A stretch of DNA of 64,000 nucleotides from Atherinomorus stipes (GCA_023101725.1 JALJCO010008681.1:1-64000), one strand, 5' to 3'; shown: positions 22,892 to 37,400, counted from the stretch's first letter. Notes: a model not told the origin generated them from the sequence alone. Numbers and translations: made by a program.

Positions 22892-25800
22892 TCACTTCCT
22901 GCAGGTTTTGGAGCGCAGCTGCCTCCTGATGATCAGGTGATGACTCTCCTTGTCTTCTTCTGCGTCTCCGAGGACCTGCCGGGAGAGACAGCAGCGTCAC
23001 GTCTCTGGTGGACGTCCGCAAGCGTCCCCGCGGGGACAAACTCACCGGGACGTCCACAAGCGTCCCCACGGGGACAAACTCACCGGGACGTCCACAAGCG
23101 TCCCCACGGGGACAAACTCGCCGGGACGTCCACAAGCGTCCCCGCGGAGACAAACTCACCGGGACGTCCACAAGCGTCCCCGCGGGGACAAACTCACCGG
23201 GCCCCACAAGCGCCCCCGCGGGGACAAACTCGCCGGGGGCCCACAAGCGTCCCCGCGGAGACAAACTCACCGGGACGTCCGGCAAGCGTCCCCGCGGGGA
23301 CAAACTCACCGGGACGTCCCCCGCAGCGTCCCCGCGGGGACAAACTCACCGGGACGTCCACAAGCGTCCCCGCGGGGACAAACTCACCGGGACGTCCACA
23401 AGCGTCCCCGCGGGGACAAACTCACCGGGACGTCCACAAGCATCCCCGCGGGGACAAACTCACCGGGACGCCCCGTCCGCAGGCCCCCCGCGGGGACAAA
23501 CTCACCGGGACGTCCACAAGCGCCACCGCGGGGACAAACTCACCGGGACGCCCACAAGCCGCCCCCGCGGGGACAAACTCACCGGGACGTCCACAAGCAT
23601 CCCCGCGGGGACAAACTCACCGGGAGCACCACAAGCGTCCCCACGGGGACAAACTCACCGGGACGTCCACAAGCGTTCCCATGGGGACAAACTCACCGGG
23701 ACGTCCACAAGCGTCCCCACGGGGACAAACTCACCGGGACGTCCACAAGCGTTCCCATGGGGACAAACTCACCGGGACGTCCACAAGCGTCCCCACGGGG
23801 ACAAACTTACCGGGGAGTCCAGCAGCGGAGACGACACGCCCGACTTGAAAAGCTTCTTGCGCCCTCGTCTGGGTTTGGTTGCCGTGGCGACCGCCTCCCT
23901 GTCTACCAGACCTACGATGGTCTTAGCTGCAGAGAGAAGACGTCCACACGTTACCATGGTAACAGCTGGCTTCGCTCCAACTCAATGCTCCTGCGTCACC
24001 TGCAGAAACCTGGACCTGATCCTGATCCTGGACCAGGACCCGGCGAGACTCACCGTTGAAGCCGAAGATGGGGGGCGGGCTCTGGACCAGGTCCCCGATC
24101 TTATGCAGGACGCCGTCTGTCTTCTCCTGCACCACAGAAGAAGAAGCAGTCGTGAAAACACGTTCAAGGAGAACCCGACTGTCCCGCTACAGGAGAACCC
24201 GACTGTCCCCCGACTGTCCCGCTACGGGAGAACCCGACTGTCCCGCTACAGGAGAACCCGACTGTCCCCCGACTGTCCCGCTACGGGAGAACCCGACTGT
24301 CCCGCTACGGGAGAACCCGACTGTCCCGCTACAGAGAACCCGACTGTCCCGCTACGGAGAACCAGACTGTCCCGCAACGGAGAACCCGACTGTCCCGCTA
24401 CGGAGAACCCGACTGTCCCGCTACGGGAGAACCCGACTGTCCCGCTACGGAGAACCCGACTGTCCCGCTACGGAGAACCCGACTGTCCCGCAACGGAGAA
24501 CCCGACTGTCCCGCTGCGGAGAACCAGACTGTCCCGCTACGGGAGAACCAGACTGTCCCGCTACGGAGAACCCGACTGTCCCGCTACGGGAGAACCAGAC
24601 TGTCCCGCTACGGAGAACCAGACTGTCCCACTACGGAGAACCCGACTGTCCCGCTACGGAGAACCAGACTGTCCCACTACGGAGAACCCGACTGTCCCGC
24701 TACGGGAGAACCAGACTGTCCCGCTACGGGAGAACCCGACTGTCCCGCTACGGAGAACCCGACTGTCCCGCTCCGGAGAACCCGACTGTCCCGCTACGGG
24801 AGAACCTGACTGTCCCGCTCCGGAGAACCCGACTGTCCCGCTACAGGAGAACCCGACTGTCCCGCTCCGGAGAACCCGACTGTCCCGCTACGGGAGAACC
24901 CGACTGTCCCGCTACGGGAGAACCCGACTGTCCCGCTACGGGAGAACCCGACTGTCCTGCTACGGGAGAACCCGACTGTCCCGCTACAGGAGAACCCGAC
25001 TGTCCCGCTACAGGAGAACCCGACTGTCCTGCTACGGGAGAACCCGACTGTCCCGCTACGGGAGAACCCGACTGTCCCGCTACAGGAGAACCCGACTGTC
25101 CCGCTACAGGAGAACCCGACTGTCCTGCTACGGGAGAACCCGACTGTAGCGGGACACATGGTTCTATGCGTAAAACGTTCACCCGGCAGAACACAGACGG
25201 GACTTCACTGGTGAACCCGTCTGAACCTTAAGCTGGTCGTAACTCTACAATCTAAGTCAGACATAACGTTACGCCCAGCTGGTGCACTCGGCTCCTGGAG
25301 ACCGGGCGTGCGGGGGGGGGCGGCGTGTGTGTGTCCCTCACCTGTCTGTTGAGGCGGGTGTTTCCTCTCATGTTTCTCTTGTTCTCATTGGACACCAGAT
25401 CCTGAAACACAGCAGGTCATGTGACCTCTGCAGTTGATAACACACATCCTTGTTCATCTGCCTTAGTGAGGACATTGACATATTTACCCCCCCCCCATCC
25501 TAACCTAAACCTGACCATGACCTAACAGAATGTCCTCACTTTGTCAAACACATAAAACGGTCCTCACAATGCAGCAAGAACACACACACACACACACACA
25601 CCTCCACCTCGCAGCTCTTCCTCTTCCTCCCACCAGTTCTTGGGGTCTTCTTCCTGTCGGCCATGTTGGACCTCAGAGGAGAAGCAGGAACGTCCTGATA
25701 AGAAGAGAACATCAGGAACACGGAGAACGTGGAGAACGTGGAGAACGAACCTGAACCTGGATCTGAACCAGGATCTGAACCTGGATCTGAACCAGGATCA

Positions 25801-28800
25801 GAACCTGGATCTAAACCTGGATTTAAACCTGGATCAGGATCTGAACCAGGATCCGAACCTGGATCTGAACCAGGATCCGAACCTGGATCTGAACCTGGAT
25901 CAGAACCTGGATCTGAACCTGGATCCGAACCTGGATCTAAACCTGGATCTGAACCAGGATCTAAACCTGGATCTGAACCTGGATCTAAACCTGGATCTGA
26001 ACCAGGATCTAAACCTGGGATCTGAACCAGGATCAGAACCTGGATCTGAACCTGGATCTGAACCTGGATCTGAACCTGGATCCAGGTGAACTGACTCACC
26101 TGATTCTCTCTCTCCTCCTTCAGTCTCGGTAGTCTCTCCACCTCCTCCCTCCTCAGTAGTCTCCTCTCCCTCAGCTTCTCCTCCTTGTTCTCCTTCTCCT
26201 CCTCCCTCCTCTGCAGGTTCTCCTTCAGCTGCTGCAGCTCTGAAAGCAAACAGAGGACCACCATCATCTTCTTCATCTTTATCATCATCATCATGTCAGT
26301 CACACATCCGGCCAACTTTATTTATAAACATTTGTTTCAATAAAAGATCTCTGACTTTCCTGAAGAAAAACCTGATTCACCCGCAAAGTCCCGACTTTGA
26401 TCTCTGCCGATGCGTTCAGGTGCGGTCGTACATTCACAGCCTGATCTCTGCCGATGCGTTCAGGTGCGGTCGTACATTCACAGCCCGATCTCTGCCGATG
26501 CGTTCAGGTGCGGTCGTACATTCACAGCCTGATCTCCGCAGATGCGTTCAGGTGCGGTCGTACATTCACAGCCTGATCTCTGCCAATGCGTTCAGGTGCG
26601 GTCGTACATTCACAGCCTGATCTCCGCAGATGCGTTCAGGTGCGGTCGTACATTCACAGCCTGATCTCTGCTGATGCGTTCAGGTGCGGTCGTACATTCA
26701 CAGCCTGATCTCTGCCGATGCGTTCAGGTGCGGTCGTACATTCACAGCCTGATCTCCGCAGATGCGTTCAGGTGCGGTCGTACATTCACAGCCTGATCTC
26801 TGCAGATGCGTTCAGGTGCGGTCGTACATTCACAGCCCGATCTCTGCCGGTGCATTCAGGTGCGGTCGTACATTCACAGCCTGATCTCTGCAGATGCGTT
26901 CAGGTGCGGTCGTACATTCACAGCCTGATCTCTGCAGATGCGTTCAGGTGCGGTCGTACATTCACAGCCTGATCTCTGCCGGTGCGTTCAGGTGCGGTCG
27001 TACATTCACGGCCTGATCTCTGCCGATGCGTTCAGGTGCGGTCGTACATTCACAGCCTAATCTCCGCAGATGCGTTCAGGTGCGGTCGTACATTCACAGC
27101 CTGATCTCCGCAGATGCGTTCAGGTGCGGTCGTACATTCACAGCCTGATCTCCGCAGATGCGTTCAGGTGCGGTCGTACATTCACAGCCTGATCTCCGTA
27201 GATGCGTTCAGGTGCGGTCGTACATTCACAGCCTGATCTCCGTAGATGCGTTCAGGTGCGGTCGTACATTCACAGCCCGATCTCCGCAGATGCGTTCAGG
27301 TGCGGTCGTACATTCACAGCCTGATCTCCGCAGATGCGTTCAGGTGCGGTCGTACATTCACAGCCTGATCTCTGCAGATGCGTTCAGGTGCGGTCGTACA
27401 TTCACAGCCTGATCTCTGCCGGTGCGTTCAGGTGCGGTCGTACATTCACAGCCTGATCTCCGCAGATGCGTTCAGGTGCGGTCGTACATTCACAGCCTGA
27501 TCTCTGCCGATGCGTTCAGGTGCGGTCGTACATTCACAGCCTGATCTCTGCCGGTGCGGTCGTACATTCACAGCCTGATCTCCGCAGATGCGTTCAGGTG
27601 CGGTCGTACATTCACAGCCTGATCTCTGCCGATGCGTTCAGGTGCGGTCGTACCTTCCCAGCCTGATCTCTGCAGATGTGTTCAGGTGCGGTCGTACATT
27701 CACAGCCTGATCTCTGCCGGTGCGTTCAGGTGCGGTCGTACATTCACAGCCTGATCTCCGCAGATGCGTTCAGGTGCGGTCGTACATTCACAGCCTGATC
27801 TCTGCCGATGCGTTCAGGTGCGGTCGTACATTCACAGCCTGATCTCCGCAGATGTGTTCAGGTGCGGTCGTACATTCACAGCCTGATCTCCGCAGATGTG
27901 TTCAGGTGCGGTCGTTGCTTTAATCCGATTGCTCACCTCGTTTGTCTTAATCTTATTGGTTACGTCGTTTGTATCTGATTGGTCACCTCGTTTTTCTTTC
28001 ATCTGATTGGTCACCTCGTTTGCTTGTATCTCATTGGTTACCTCATTTTCTTGTATCTGATTGGTCACCTTGTTTGCTTGTATCTGATTGGTTACCTCAT
28101 TTTCTTGTATCTGATTGGTCACCTTGTTTGCTTTAATCTGATTGGTTATCTCGTTTGCTTTAATCTGATTGGTTATCTCGTGTGCTTTAATCTGATTGGT
28201 TATCTCGTGTGCTTGTATCTGATTGGTCACCTTGTTTGCTTGTATCTGATTGGTTACCTCATTTTCTTGTATCTGATTGGTTATCTCGTTTGCTTTAATC
28301 TGATTGGTTATCTCGTTTGCTTTAATCTGATTGGTTATCTCGTGTGCTTTAATCTGATTGGTTATCTCGTGTGCTTGTATCTGATTGGTCACCTTGTTTG
28401 CTTGTATCTGATTGGTTACCTCATTTTCTTGTATCTGATTGGTTACCTTGTTTGCTTTAATCTCATTGGTTACCTTGTCCAAGCGTCTTTGAGGTCTGAC
28501 GACTGTCCTCCAGGAGTCGCTCCTTCTCCGACACGATTCCTCGCAGTTCTGACAAAGACATGCATCAGCCAATCAGGATTCATCACCTTCTACTCATCAT
28601 CATCACCACCACCTGAGCGACAGGTGTGCCGTCCCAGGTCGTTCTCACCTGACACCTCCGTCTCCAGCTGTTTCCTCTCTTCCTCGGATCTCTCCATCTC
28701 CCCCAGCCTTCCTCGTAGAGCTCCGCCCTCTGACTCAAGCTCCGCCCCCAGAGTCTGCAGCTGGCAGCTGAACTCTGCTCTCTGATTGGCCAATTCCTCT

Positions 28801-29479
28801 CTGAGCTGCTCACACCTGTTCGCAGGTGAAGTGTTCAAGGTCAAGTTCAGGTATAGATCAGTGAGGCCTGATCAGACAGTATTGATCACTGATCAGTCAG
28901 TATTGATCAGAGCCATTACTGATCAGTGATCAGACAGTATTGATCACTGATCAGTCAGTATTGATCAGAGCCATTACTGATCAGTGATCAGACTGTATTG
29001 ATCACTGATCAGTGAGTATTGATCAGAGCCAGCATTGATCAGTGATCAGACTGTATTGATCACCTGTGAGCCACCTCCTCCTCCAGCTTGGCCTTCTCTC
29101 GCTGCAGCTCTTGGATCAGATGGGATTTCTGAGCAGATCGTTGGAGCGCCTCTTCACTCTCCTTCTTCAGCTCCTCCATGGCAGCGTGGAAAACGCTGCT
29201 GCTGCTTAAGCTCCGCCCCTTTTCCTCCTGAAACAACCAACCAATCAATAACCTGGAACAGATCAACATGAGCCTCCTCATCCTTCAGTGATCCGGAGAC
29301 ACGACCTTCACTTCCTGCCTCAGATGCTCCACTTCTCGTGTCAGACTGCTGAGGGAAATTTTCTCCTCCTCTGATTGGTTCTCCAGGTCCTGGAGGCGGG
29401 ACTTTGCTGCGCTGAACTGTTCTGATAGGCTGTCAGAGCGGTCAGTCTGCTGTCGGAGCTCCGCCTGCAGAGCCGTCAC
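22892..29479 (-). CDS. kif20b: kif20b exons 21-30: distal coiled coil and tail
   Basis: Exons: 29479-29306, 29227-29064, 28815-28649, 28548-28474, 26239-26100, 25694-25602, 25401-25342, 24126-24054, 23926-23811, 22975-22892; all phases agree. Exons 21-25 are coiled coil ([20 protein letters not shown] corresponds to human SFHSSIEAIWEECKE). Exons 26-30 are the basic tail: [65 protein letters not shown] and the terminal [11 protein letters not shown]. Lysine/arginine clusters here are plausible nuclear-localisation and microtubule-binding sites. The stop TGA is at 22892-22894. Confidence 0.9.
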
Positions 29480-31434
29480 CTGGAGGTTGAACATCTGGTT
29501 AGAAGCTGCAACAATACTCTTCCACAACAAGAGGATGGTAGTATTAGAGTACAGTACAGTATAGTACGGTATAGTATAGTACAGTACGGTATAGTATGGT
29601 ACGGTATAGTACGGTATAGTACGGTACAGTATAGTACGGTATAGTATAGTATAGTACAGTACGGTATAGTATGGTACGGTATAGTACAGTATAGAACAGT
29701 ACAGTATAGTATAGTGCGGTACAGTATAGTATGGTATAGTATAGAACAGTACAGTATAGTACAGTATAGTACGGTACAGTATGGTACAGTTTAGTACAGT
29801 ACGGTATAGAACGGTACAGTACAGTATAGTAGGGTATAGTATGGTACAGTTTAGTACAGTACGGTATAGAACGGTACAGTACAGTATAGTACAGTACAGT
29901 ATAGTACAGTACAGTACGGTATAGTATAGTACGGTATAGTATGGTACAGTATAGTACGGTATAGTACGGGTACAGTATAGTACGGTACAGTATAGTATAG
30001 TATAGTACAGTACGGTATAGTATGGTACGGTATAGTACAGTATAGTACGGTACAGTACGGTATAGAACAGTACAGTATAGTATAGTACGGTACAGTATAG
30101 TATGGTATAGTATAGAACAGTACAGTATAGTACAGTACAGTATGGTACGGTATAGTACAGTATAGTATGGTACGGTATAGTACGGTACAGTACAGTATAG
30201 TACGGTACAGTATAGTATGGTATAGTATAGTACAGTACAGTATAGTACAGTATAGTACAGTATAGTACGGTACAGTATAGTAGGGAATAGTATGGTACAG
30301 TTTAGTACAGTACGGTACAGAACGGTACAGTACAGTATAGTACGGTACAGTATAGTATGGTATAGTACAGTACAGTATAGTACAGTACAGTACGGTACAG
30401 TATAGTACAGTTTAGTACAGTACGGTATAGAACGGTACAGTACAGTACGGTACAGTATAGTACGGTATAGTATAGTACAGTACAGTATAGTACGGTATGG
30501 TATAGAACGGTACAGTACAGAACAGTACAGTATAGTACAGTATAGTATGGTACAGTATAGTACGGTATAGTACAGTATAGTACAGTACAGTACAGTATAG
30601 TACAGTATAGTACAGTATAGTACGGTACGGTATAGAACGGTATACGATCGCTGCATTGGCTCCCTGTGTGTTTTAGGATCGATTTTAAGGTCCTTTTAAT
30701 GGTTTTTAAACGTCTTCATGGTCTCGGGCCTTCTTATCTGTCAGAACTGCTTTTACCCGATGAGCCCCCGCTGTCCCTGCGCCCCCCGGCAGCAGGCTTT
30801 TAGTCATTCCCAAAGTCAGGACACACGGCGAGGCGTCGTTCCAGGTGCGGCCCTCACCTGTGGAACAGTCTGCCGGAGGATCTCAGGGGTGCAGAGAACG
30901 TTCACGTATTTAAGAGCAGGCTCAAGACCCCCCCTTTTTAGTCTGGCTTTTAGCTGACTTTTACTGTTTAGGTAGTAATTGGCTGATCTAATATTTTGTA
31001 TTTATTCAATGGTTGTCTTTTGGTTGCCTTTTCATTACTGTTTGGGCATTTTTAGATGTTTCCATTCAACGTTTTGATCTATTTTATATGTGAATTTAAT
31101 GTTCTTTTATTACTTTTATTGTTCCTGGGTCCTTAGGTCCCTCCAGTGCTTTCTACATGGGGGCCGTCTGTATGGGGTGGCGGTGGCGGACTGGATGCGG
31201 TCCAGCTAGTGCCTTGGTGGGGGTTGGTGCTCCATCCATGCCCCCCGTGGGCACCTGGGCCGCTGCGGTTACGGTTGCTGTGCCGCCCCGGTGCAGACGG
31301 CTCCTCTGATGGGGGTCCCTCACTTTTTCCATCTGTACTCAGCCTCAGGTAGATCGATGTACTTGAGCTGGGGAGTTTTTTATTCTTTTTTTAAAAAAAT
31401 TATATAAACACATGCTTTACTATTTTTTTTTCCT

Positions 31435-31467
<33 letters not shown>

Positions 31468-34400
31468 GAAGAGCAGGGGCGGGAATGTTTTTAAACTGTA
31501 AAGCGCTTTGAGTCATGCAACCTGCTGGAAAAGCGCTTCATAAATAAAGATTGATTGATAGTACGGTATAGTACATTAAACTACACTATACTGTACTATA
31601 GTGTATTACAGCGTAGTACACACGGAGCTCCGGACTGAAACCTACTAGGTTGCATATGTGACCTAATGTCTTTAAGGAGTGAGTCAAACTTTAGGAAGGA
31701 AGCACCAGTGTGACGTGAAACGGGGAGAATAAAAACGCTCTGAGACACGGCAGCTGCATTCATGCTGTGGTTGATGAAGGACGGGGTCATACTGTTCATG
31801 GTAATATTTATAACTTTTATGCAGATCTGAAGCAGCTGCTTGATAAGGTGAAAAGAAACTGTAAAATTTCATTTGCACAAATAAAGTTGTGCAATTTTTT
31901 AAGTATTTTGTCTCGTATCAGTTATATCATTATTGTAAATTCTGTCATTTATATTGTGATAAATATCGTTCTGCTCTATTGATGATAAAATATTACTTTC
32001 TGGCTCAGTCCAGTGAGTACAGTACTGTATAGTACAGTGTAGTACAGTACAGTACTGTATAGTACGGTGTAGTACAGTACAGTGCAGTACTGTATAGTAC
32101 GGTATAGTACAGTACAGTGCAGTACTGTATAGTACGGTATAGTACTGTACAGTACAGTACTGTATAGTACGGTATAGTACAGTAAAGTACTGTATAGTAC
32201 GGTATAGTACAGTACAGTGCAGTACTGTATAGTACGGTGTCGTACAGTACAGTACTGTATAGTACAGTACAGTGCAGTACTGTATAGTACGGTGTAGTAC
32301 AGTACAGTACTGTATAGTACGGTATAGTACAGTACAGTGCAGTACTGTATAGCACGGTATAGTACAGCACAGTGCAGCACTGTATAGCACGGTATAGTAC
32401 TGTACAGTACAGCACTGTATAGTACGGTATAGTACAGTAAAGTACTGTATAGTACTGGTATAGTATAGTACAGTGCAGTACTGTATAGTACGGTGTCGTA
32501 CAGTACAGTACTGTATAGTACAGTACAGTGCAGTACTGTATAGTACGGTGTAGTACAGTACAGTACTGTATAGTACGGTATAGTACAGTACAGTGCAGTA
32601 CTGTATAGCATTTGTATAGTACAGTACAGTGCAGTACTGTATAGTACGGTATAGTGCAGTAAAGTACTGTATAGTACGGTATAGTACAGTACAGTGCAGT
32701 ACTGTATAGTACGGTGTAGTACAGTACAGTGCAGTACTGTATAGTACGGTATAGTACAGTACAGTGCAGTACTGTATAGAACGGTATAGTACAGTAAAGT
32801 ACTGTATAGTACGGTATAGTACAGTACAGTGCAGTACTGTATAGTACGGTGTAGTACAGTACAGTACAGTATAGTACGGTATAGCACAGTACAGTGCAGT
32901 ACTGTATAGTACGGTGTAGTACTGTATAGTACGGTATAGTACGGTGTAGTACAGTACTGTATAGTACGGTGTAGTACAGTACAGTGTAGTACTGTATAGT
33001 ACGGTGTAGTACAGTGCAGTACTGTATAGTACGGTGTAGTACAGTACAGTGCAGTACTGTATAGTACGGTGTAGTACAGTAAAGTACCTCTGTCTGCAGC
33101 TGGAAGATGCCGTTAACCAGAGCTTTGTTCTCCTTCTGCAGCTTGGCCGTTTCCCTCTGCTCCACCTCCAGAGATGAAAACACCGAGTCACAGTTTGGAC
33201 ACTCGTCCAGACCTGGAGGGAGGAGGAGGAGGAGGAGGAGGAGGAGGAGGAGGAGGGGGAGGAGTAAGAGGAGGAGGTGATGAACCAAGGCGAGGCAGTG
33301 AAAAAAAGCAAAGCTTGAATCAAAGTTCAGCTCCTACCTGACAACATCTGGATCTTCTGCTCCAGCAACTCCTGCTCCTTCTTCATCTCCTCCACCTCCT
33401 CCACTCGTCTTCGAAGCTCCTCCTCCAGTCTAGTTTTTTCCTTCTCCAGCTCCTCCTCCCTTCTCCTGAGCTCCTCCTCCAGCCTCATCTTCTCCTTCTC
33501 CAGCTCCTCCTCCCTTCTCCTGAGCTCCTCCTCCAGCCTTGTCTTCTCCTGATCTCCTCCTCCAGCCTCGTCTTCTCCTCCTGGCTCCTCCTCCCCCTCT
33601 CCTCCCTCTCTCTCAGCTCGTTAATGGTCTCCTCCTTGCGCTCGTTCTCCTCCTGCAGCCTCCAGATCTCCTCCTCCAGAACCACTGAGAACATGAGACA
33701 TCTTCAGGTTCAGCCTTCATGGTTCCTGCTGCTCCTCCTCCTCCTCCTCCTCGTGAACATACCTCTCTTCTTGGCCGGACCTCCTCTCTCCTCCTCCTCG
33801 GCAGCGTGGAGATGACGTTTGCGGCTCTCCTCCTTCTCCTCCACGGCCCGCTGCAGCTCGGCGATGGCGTCGTCTTTCCGGAGGCAGACCTCCGTCAGCT
33901 CGGACAACTTCTGAAAACCGGCAGACGACACCGGATCTGTCTTCTTCTCTTCAATTTATATTTTATTATAGAAGTATCGGATCAGAACTCGGTATCAGCC
34001 GATCCTCATAATCTAATGACTTGGACTCGGAATGGGGGGCAAAAAAACCTGATCGGGACTGAGTCCGAGTCCCTCACTGCTTTTAAAACAATACTGAAAA
34101 CATTTCTGTTTTATAAAGCCTTTGGTAATTAGCTCCGAACAGCCTTTTTACTTCAATTTATTATTTTCATGCTATTTTTAGTCTTTTATTTTGTGTATTT
34201 TTGGTGATTTTATTGTTTTGTTGCTGTAAAGCACCTTGATCTGTCTTTGTCAGTGTAAGAGTGCTTTAGAAATAAAGTGAACATGAACTTATCCTTCCTT
34301 GTGTTTATAATCAGCCTGGCAGTTCAGCTGAGGCTGATGTGAAAGCGCTTCACAGATAAAGTGACTGGACCGTCTGTCCGGACAGGAGTTCCTACCTGCA

Positions 34401-37400
34401 TGGCTTCCTGCAGCTGCTCATGCGACCGCTGCTTCTCCAACCGCAGCGCCTCCAGCTCTGCAGAGACAAACAGCCTGGTGGGCATGGAACCAGTAACCAC
34501 TGGAAAACACTGGAGATGAACCAGTAACTACTGGAACACAGTGGAGATGAACCAGTAACCACTGGAACACACTGGACATGAACCAGTAACCACTGGAACA
34601 CGCTGGATATGAACCGGTAACCACTGGAACACACTGGACATGAACCAGTAACCACTGGAACACAGTGGAGATGAACCAGTAACCACTGGAACACAGTGGA
34701 GATGAACCAGTAACCACTGGAACACAGTGGAGATGAACCAGTAACCACTGGAACACAGTGGACATGAACCAGTAACCACTGGAACACAGTGGACATGAAC
34801 CAGTAACCACTGGAACACACTGGATGTGAACCAGTAACCACTGGAACACAGTGGAGATGAACCAGTAACCACTGGAACACACTGGACATGAACCAGTAAC
34901 CACTGGAAAACACTGGAGATGAACCAATAACCACTGGAACACAGTGGACATGAACCGGTAACCACTGGAACACAGTGGACATGAACCGGTAACCACTGGA
35001 ACACAGTGGACATGAACCAGTAACCACTGGAACACAGTGGACATGAACCAGTAACCATGGAACAAGTGGACATGAACCAGTAACCATGGAACACATGGAG
35101 ATGAACCGGTAACCATGGAACACAGTGGACATGAACAGTAACCATGGAACACACTGGAGATGAACCAGTAACCACTGGAAAACACTGGAGATGAACCAGT
35201 AACCACTGGAACACACTGGAGATGAACCAGTAACCACTGGAACACACTGGAGATGAACCAGTAACCACTGGAACACACTGGAGATGAACCAGTAACCACT
35301 GGAACACAGTGGACATGAACCAGTAATCACTGGAACACAGTGGACATGAACCAGTAACCACTGGAACACAGTGGACATGAACCAGTAACCACTGGAACAC
35401 AGTGGACATGAACCAGTAACCACTGGAACACACTGGATGTGAACCAGTAACCACTGGAACACAGTGGAGATGAACCAGAAACCACTGGAACACACTGGAT
35501 GTGAACCAGTAACCACTGGAACACAGTGGAGATGAACCAGTAACCACTGGAACACACTGGATATGAACCAGTAACCACTGGAACACATTGGACATGAACC
35601 AGTAACCACTGGAACACAGTGGACATGAACCAGTAACCACTGGAACACAGTGGACATGAACCAGTAACCACTGGAACACATTGGACATGAACCAGTAACC
35701 ACTGGAACACACTGGACATGAACCAGTAACCACTGGAACACACTGGACATGAACCAGTAACCACTGGAACACACTGGACATGAACCAGTAACCACTGGAA
35801 CACACTGGACATGAACCAGTAACCACTGGAACACACTGGACATGAACCAGTAACCACTGGAACACACTGGATATGAACCAGTAACCACTGGAACACATTG
35901 GACATGAACCGGTAACCACTGGAACACAGTGGACATGAACCAGTAACCACTGGAACACACTGGAGATGAACTGGTAACCACTGGAACACGGTGCAGATAA
36001 CTGGTGTCTACCTGCAGCGTGTGTGTGTGTGTTCCTGTAGTTGCTACATTGTGAGGACCGTTTTGCATGTTTAACTAGCAAAGTGAGGACATTTTTGGAA
36101 AGTGAGAACATTTTGGCCGGTCATCACAAAAAAAGCCTCAGAAGAACACCTTTTGAGGGTGAAGATTTGGTTTTAGAGTTTAGGTTACAGTCAGGTTCAG
36201 GTTTGGGTTGGGACAAGAGGCTAGGGAATGCATATGTCAATGAATGTCCTCACTTAGACAGATGAACAAGGATGTGTGTGTGTTTGTGCATACCTGCAGC
36301 GTGCGTGTCTGCAGACAGACAGCTGTGCACGTTCTGAGCATCCTCTCTGATCTTCATCAGGTCTTCATTCATGGAGCTGATGATGTCATCCAACATGGCC
36401 GCCTGCTCCCCCTGCCAAGCAGACGGCATCACAACAGTCATGTCCGTGTTCCTGCAGCCTCCAGGACATCAGATCAGACGTGACAGGTGGTAACACCTGC
36501 TGGTAGTACTTCACTCGCTGCCGTACATCAGTAATACTACGTACAGCTCAGCTAGATGGCTGTTCCATCTGTCCTGGATTCTGGTGTGCATCATTCTCTT
36601 CACTCCTCTGTAACTGAGGCTTTATGCTACTCACACTTCCAAACAATACCTCAGACACGGCAGAATACGTGCCGAGTGTTTCTCATTGCAGTATCCTCGC
36701 TTTGCTCCAGACAGCCAGCCAGTCTGACATTTTCCTCTAAATATGAGCTATAAAATGAGGTTTCCATGGCAACTTGTCCTCCGTGACTACACCCAACACC
36801 TGAACTTGCGCTCCATCTGTAGCCAGAGAAGCTGTGTTTTCTTCTCTCTCTCTTCTGGAAGCGTTTATAAGTTTGACAGCTTCATGTCTTACACTTCCTG
36901 ACAGCAGTCACTTCCTCACCTAAAACGCTGTGTCATCAGCAAAGAAAACACCTGGAACAACGGTGACGCTTCTATGATGTCATTAATGTAAAAAAAAGTT
37001 TAGTGCCCAAAACTGATCCCTGTGGGACTCCACATCCAATCTGCATACACTCAGATATTGTACCAGTATAGCACAAGTATAGTACTATATTGATCATTTT
37101 CAACCGCAGTTGTAATTTCTTTTATTGATCGTGGATTGGGCCCGAATGGGACACGGATCAGGCATCGATCGGGAATGGATCCAGCATGGATCCAGCTAGG
37201 ATCCGGCATGGATCGGAATCATGCATGGATCCGGCTTGGATCCGGCATGGATCGGAATCGTGCATGGATCCGGCTTGGATCCGGCATGGATCGGAATCGT
37301 GCATGGATCCGGCTTGGATCCGGCATGGATCGGAATCGTGCATGGATCCGGCTTGGATCCGGCATGGATCGGAATCGTGCATGGATCCGGCTTGCATCAT

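Noticed and set aside
22886..25231. Large plus-strand frames opposite the kif20b tail
   Set aside because: They are antisense translations of two minisatellites and of kif20b tail exons; the minus-strand exons have homology and matching phases.
25500..25525. Interstitial telomere repeat (CCTAACCTAAACC)
   Set aside because: Only a few degenerate TAACCT copies inside a dispersed repeat; no TTAGGG array.
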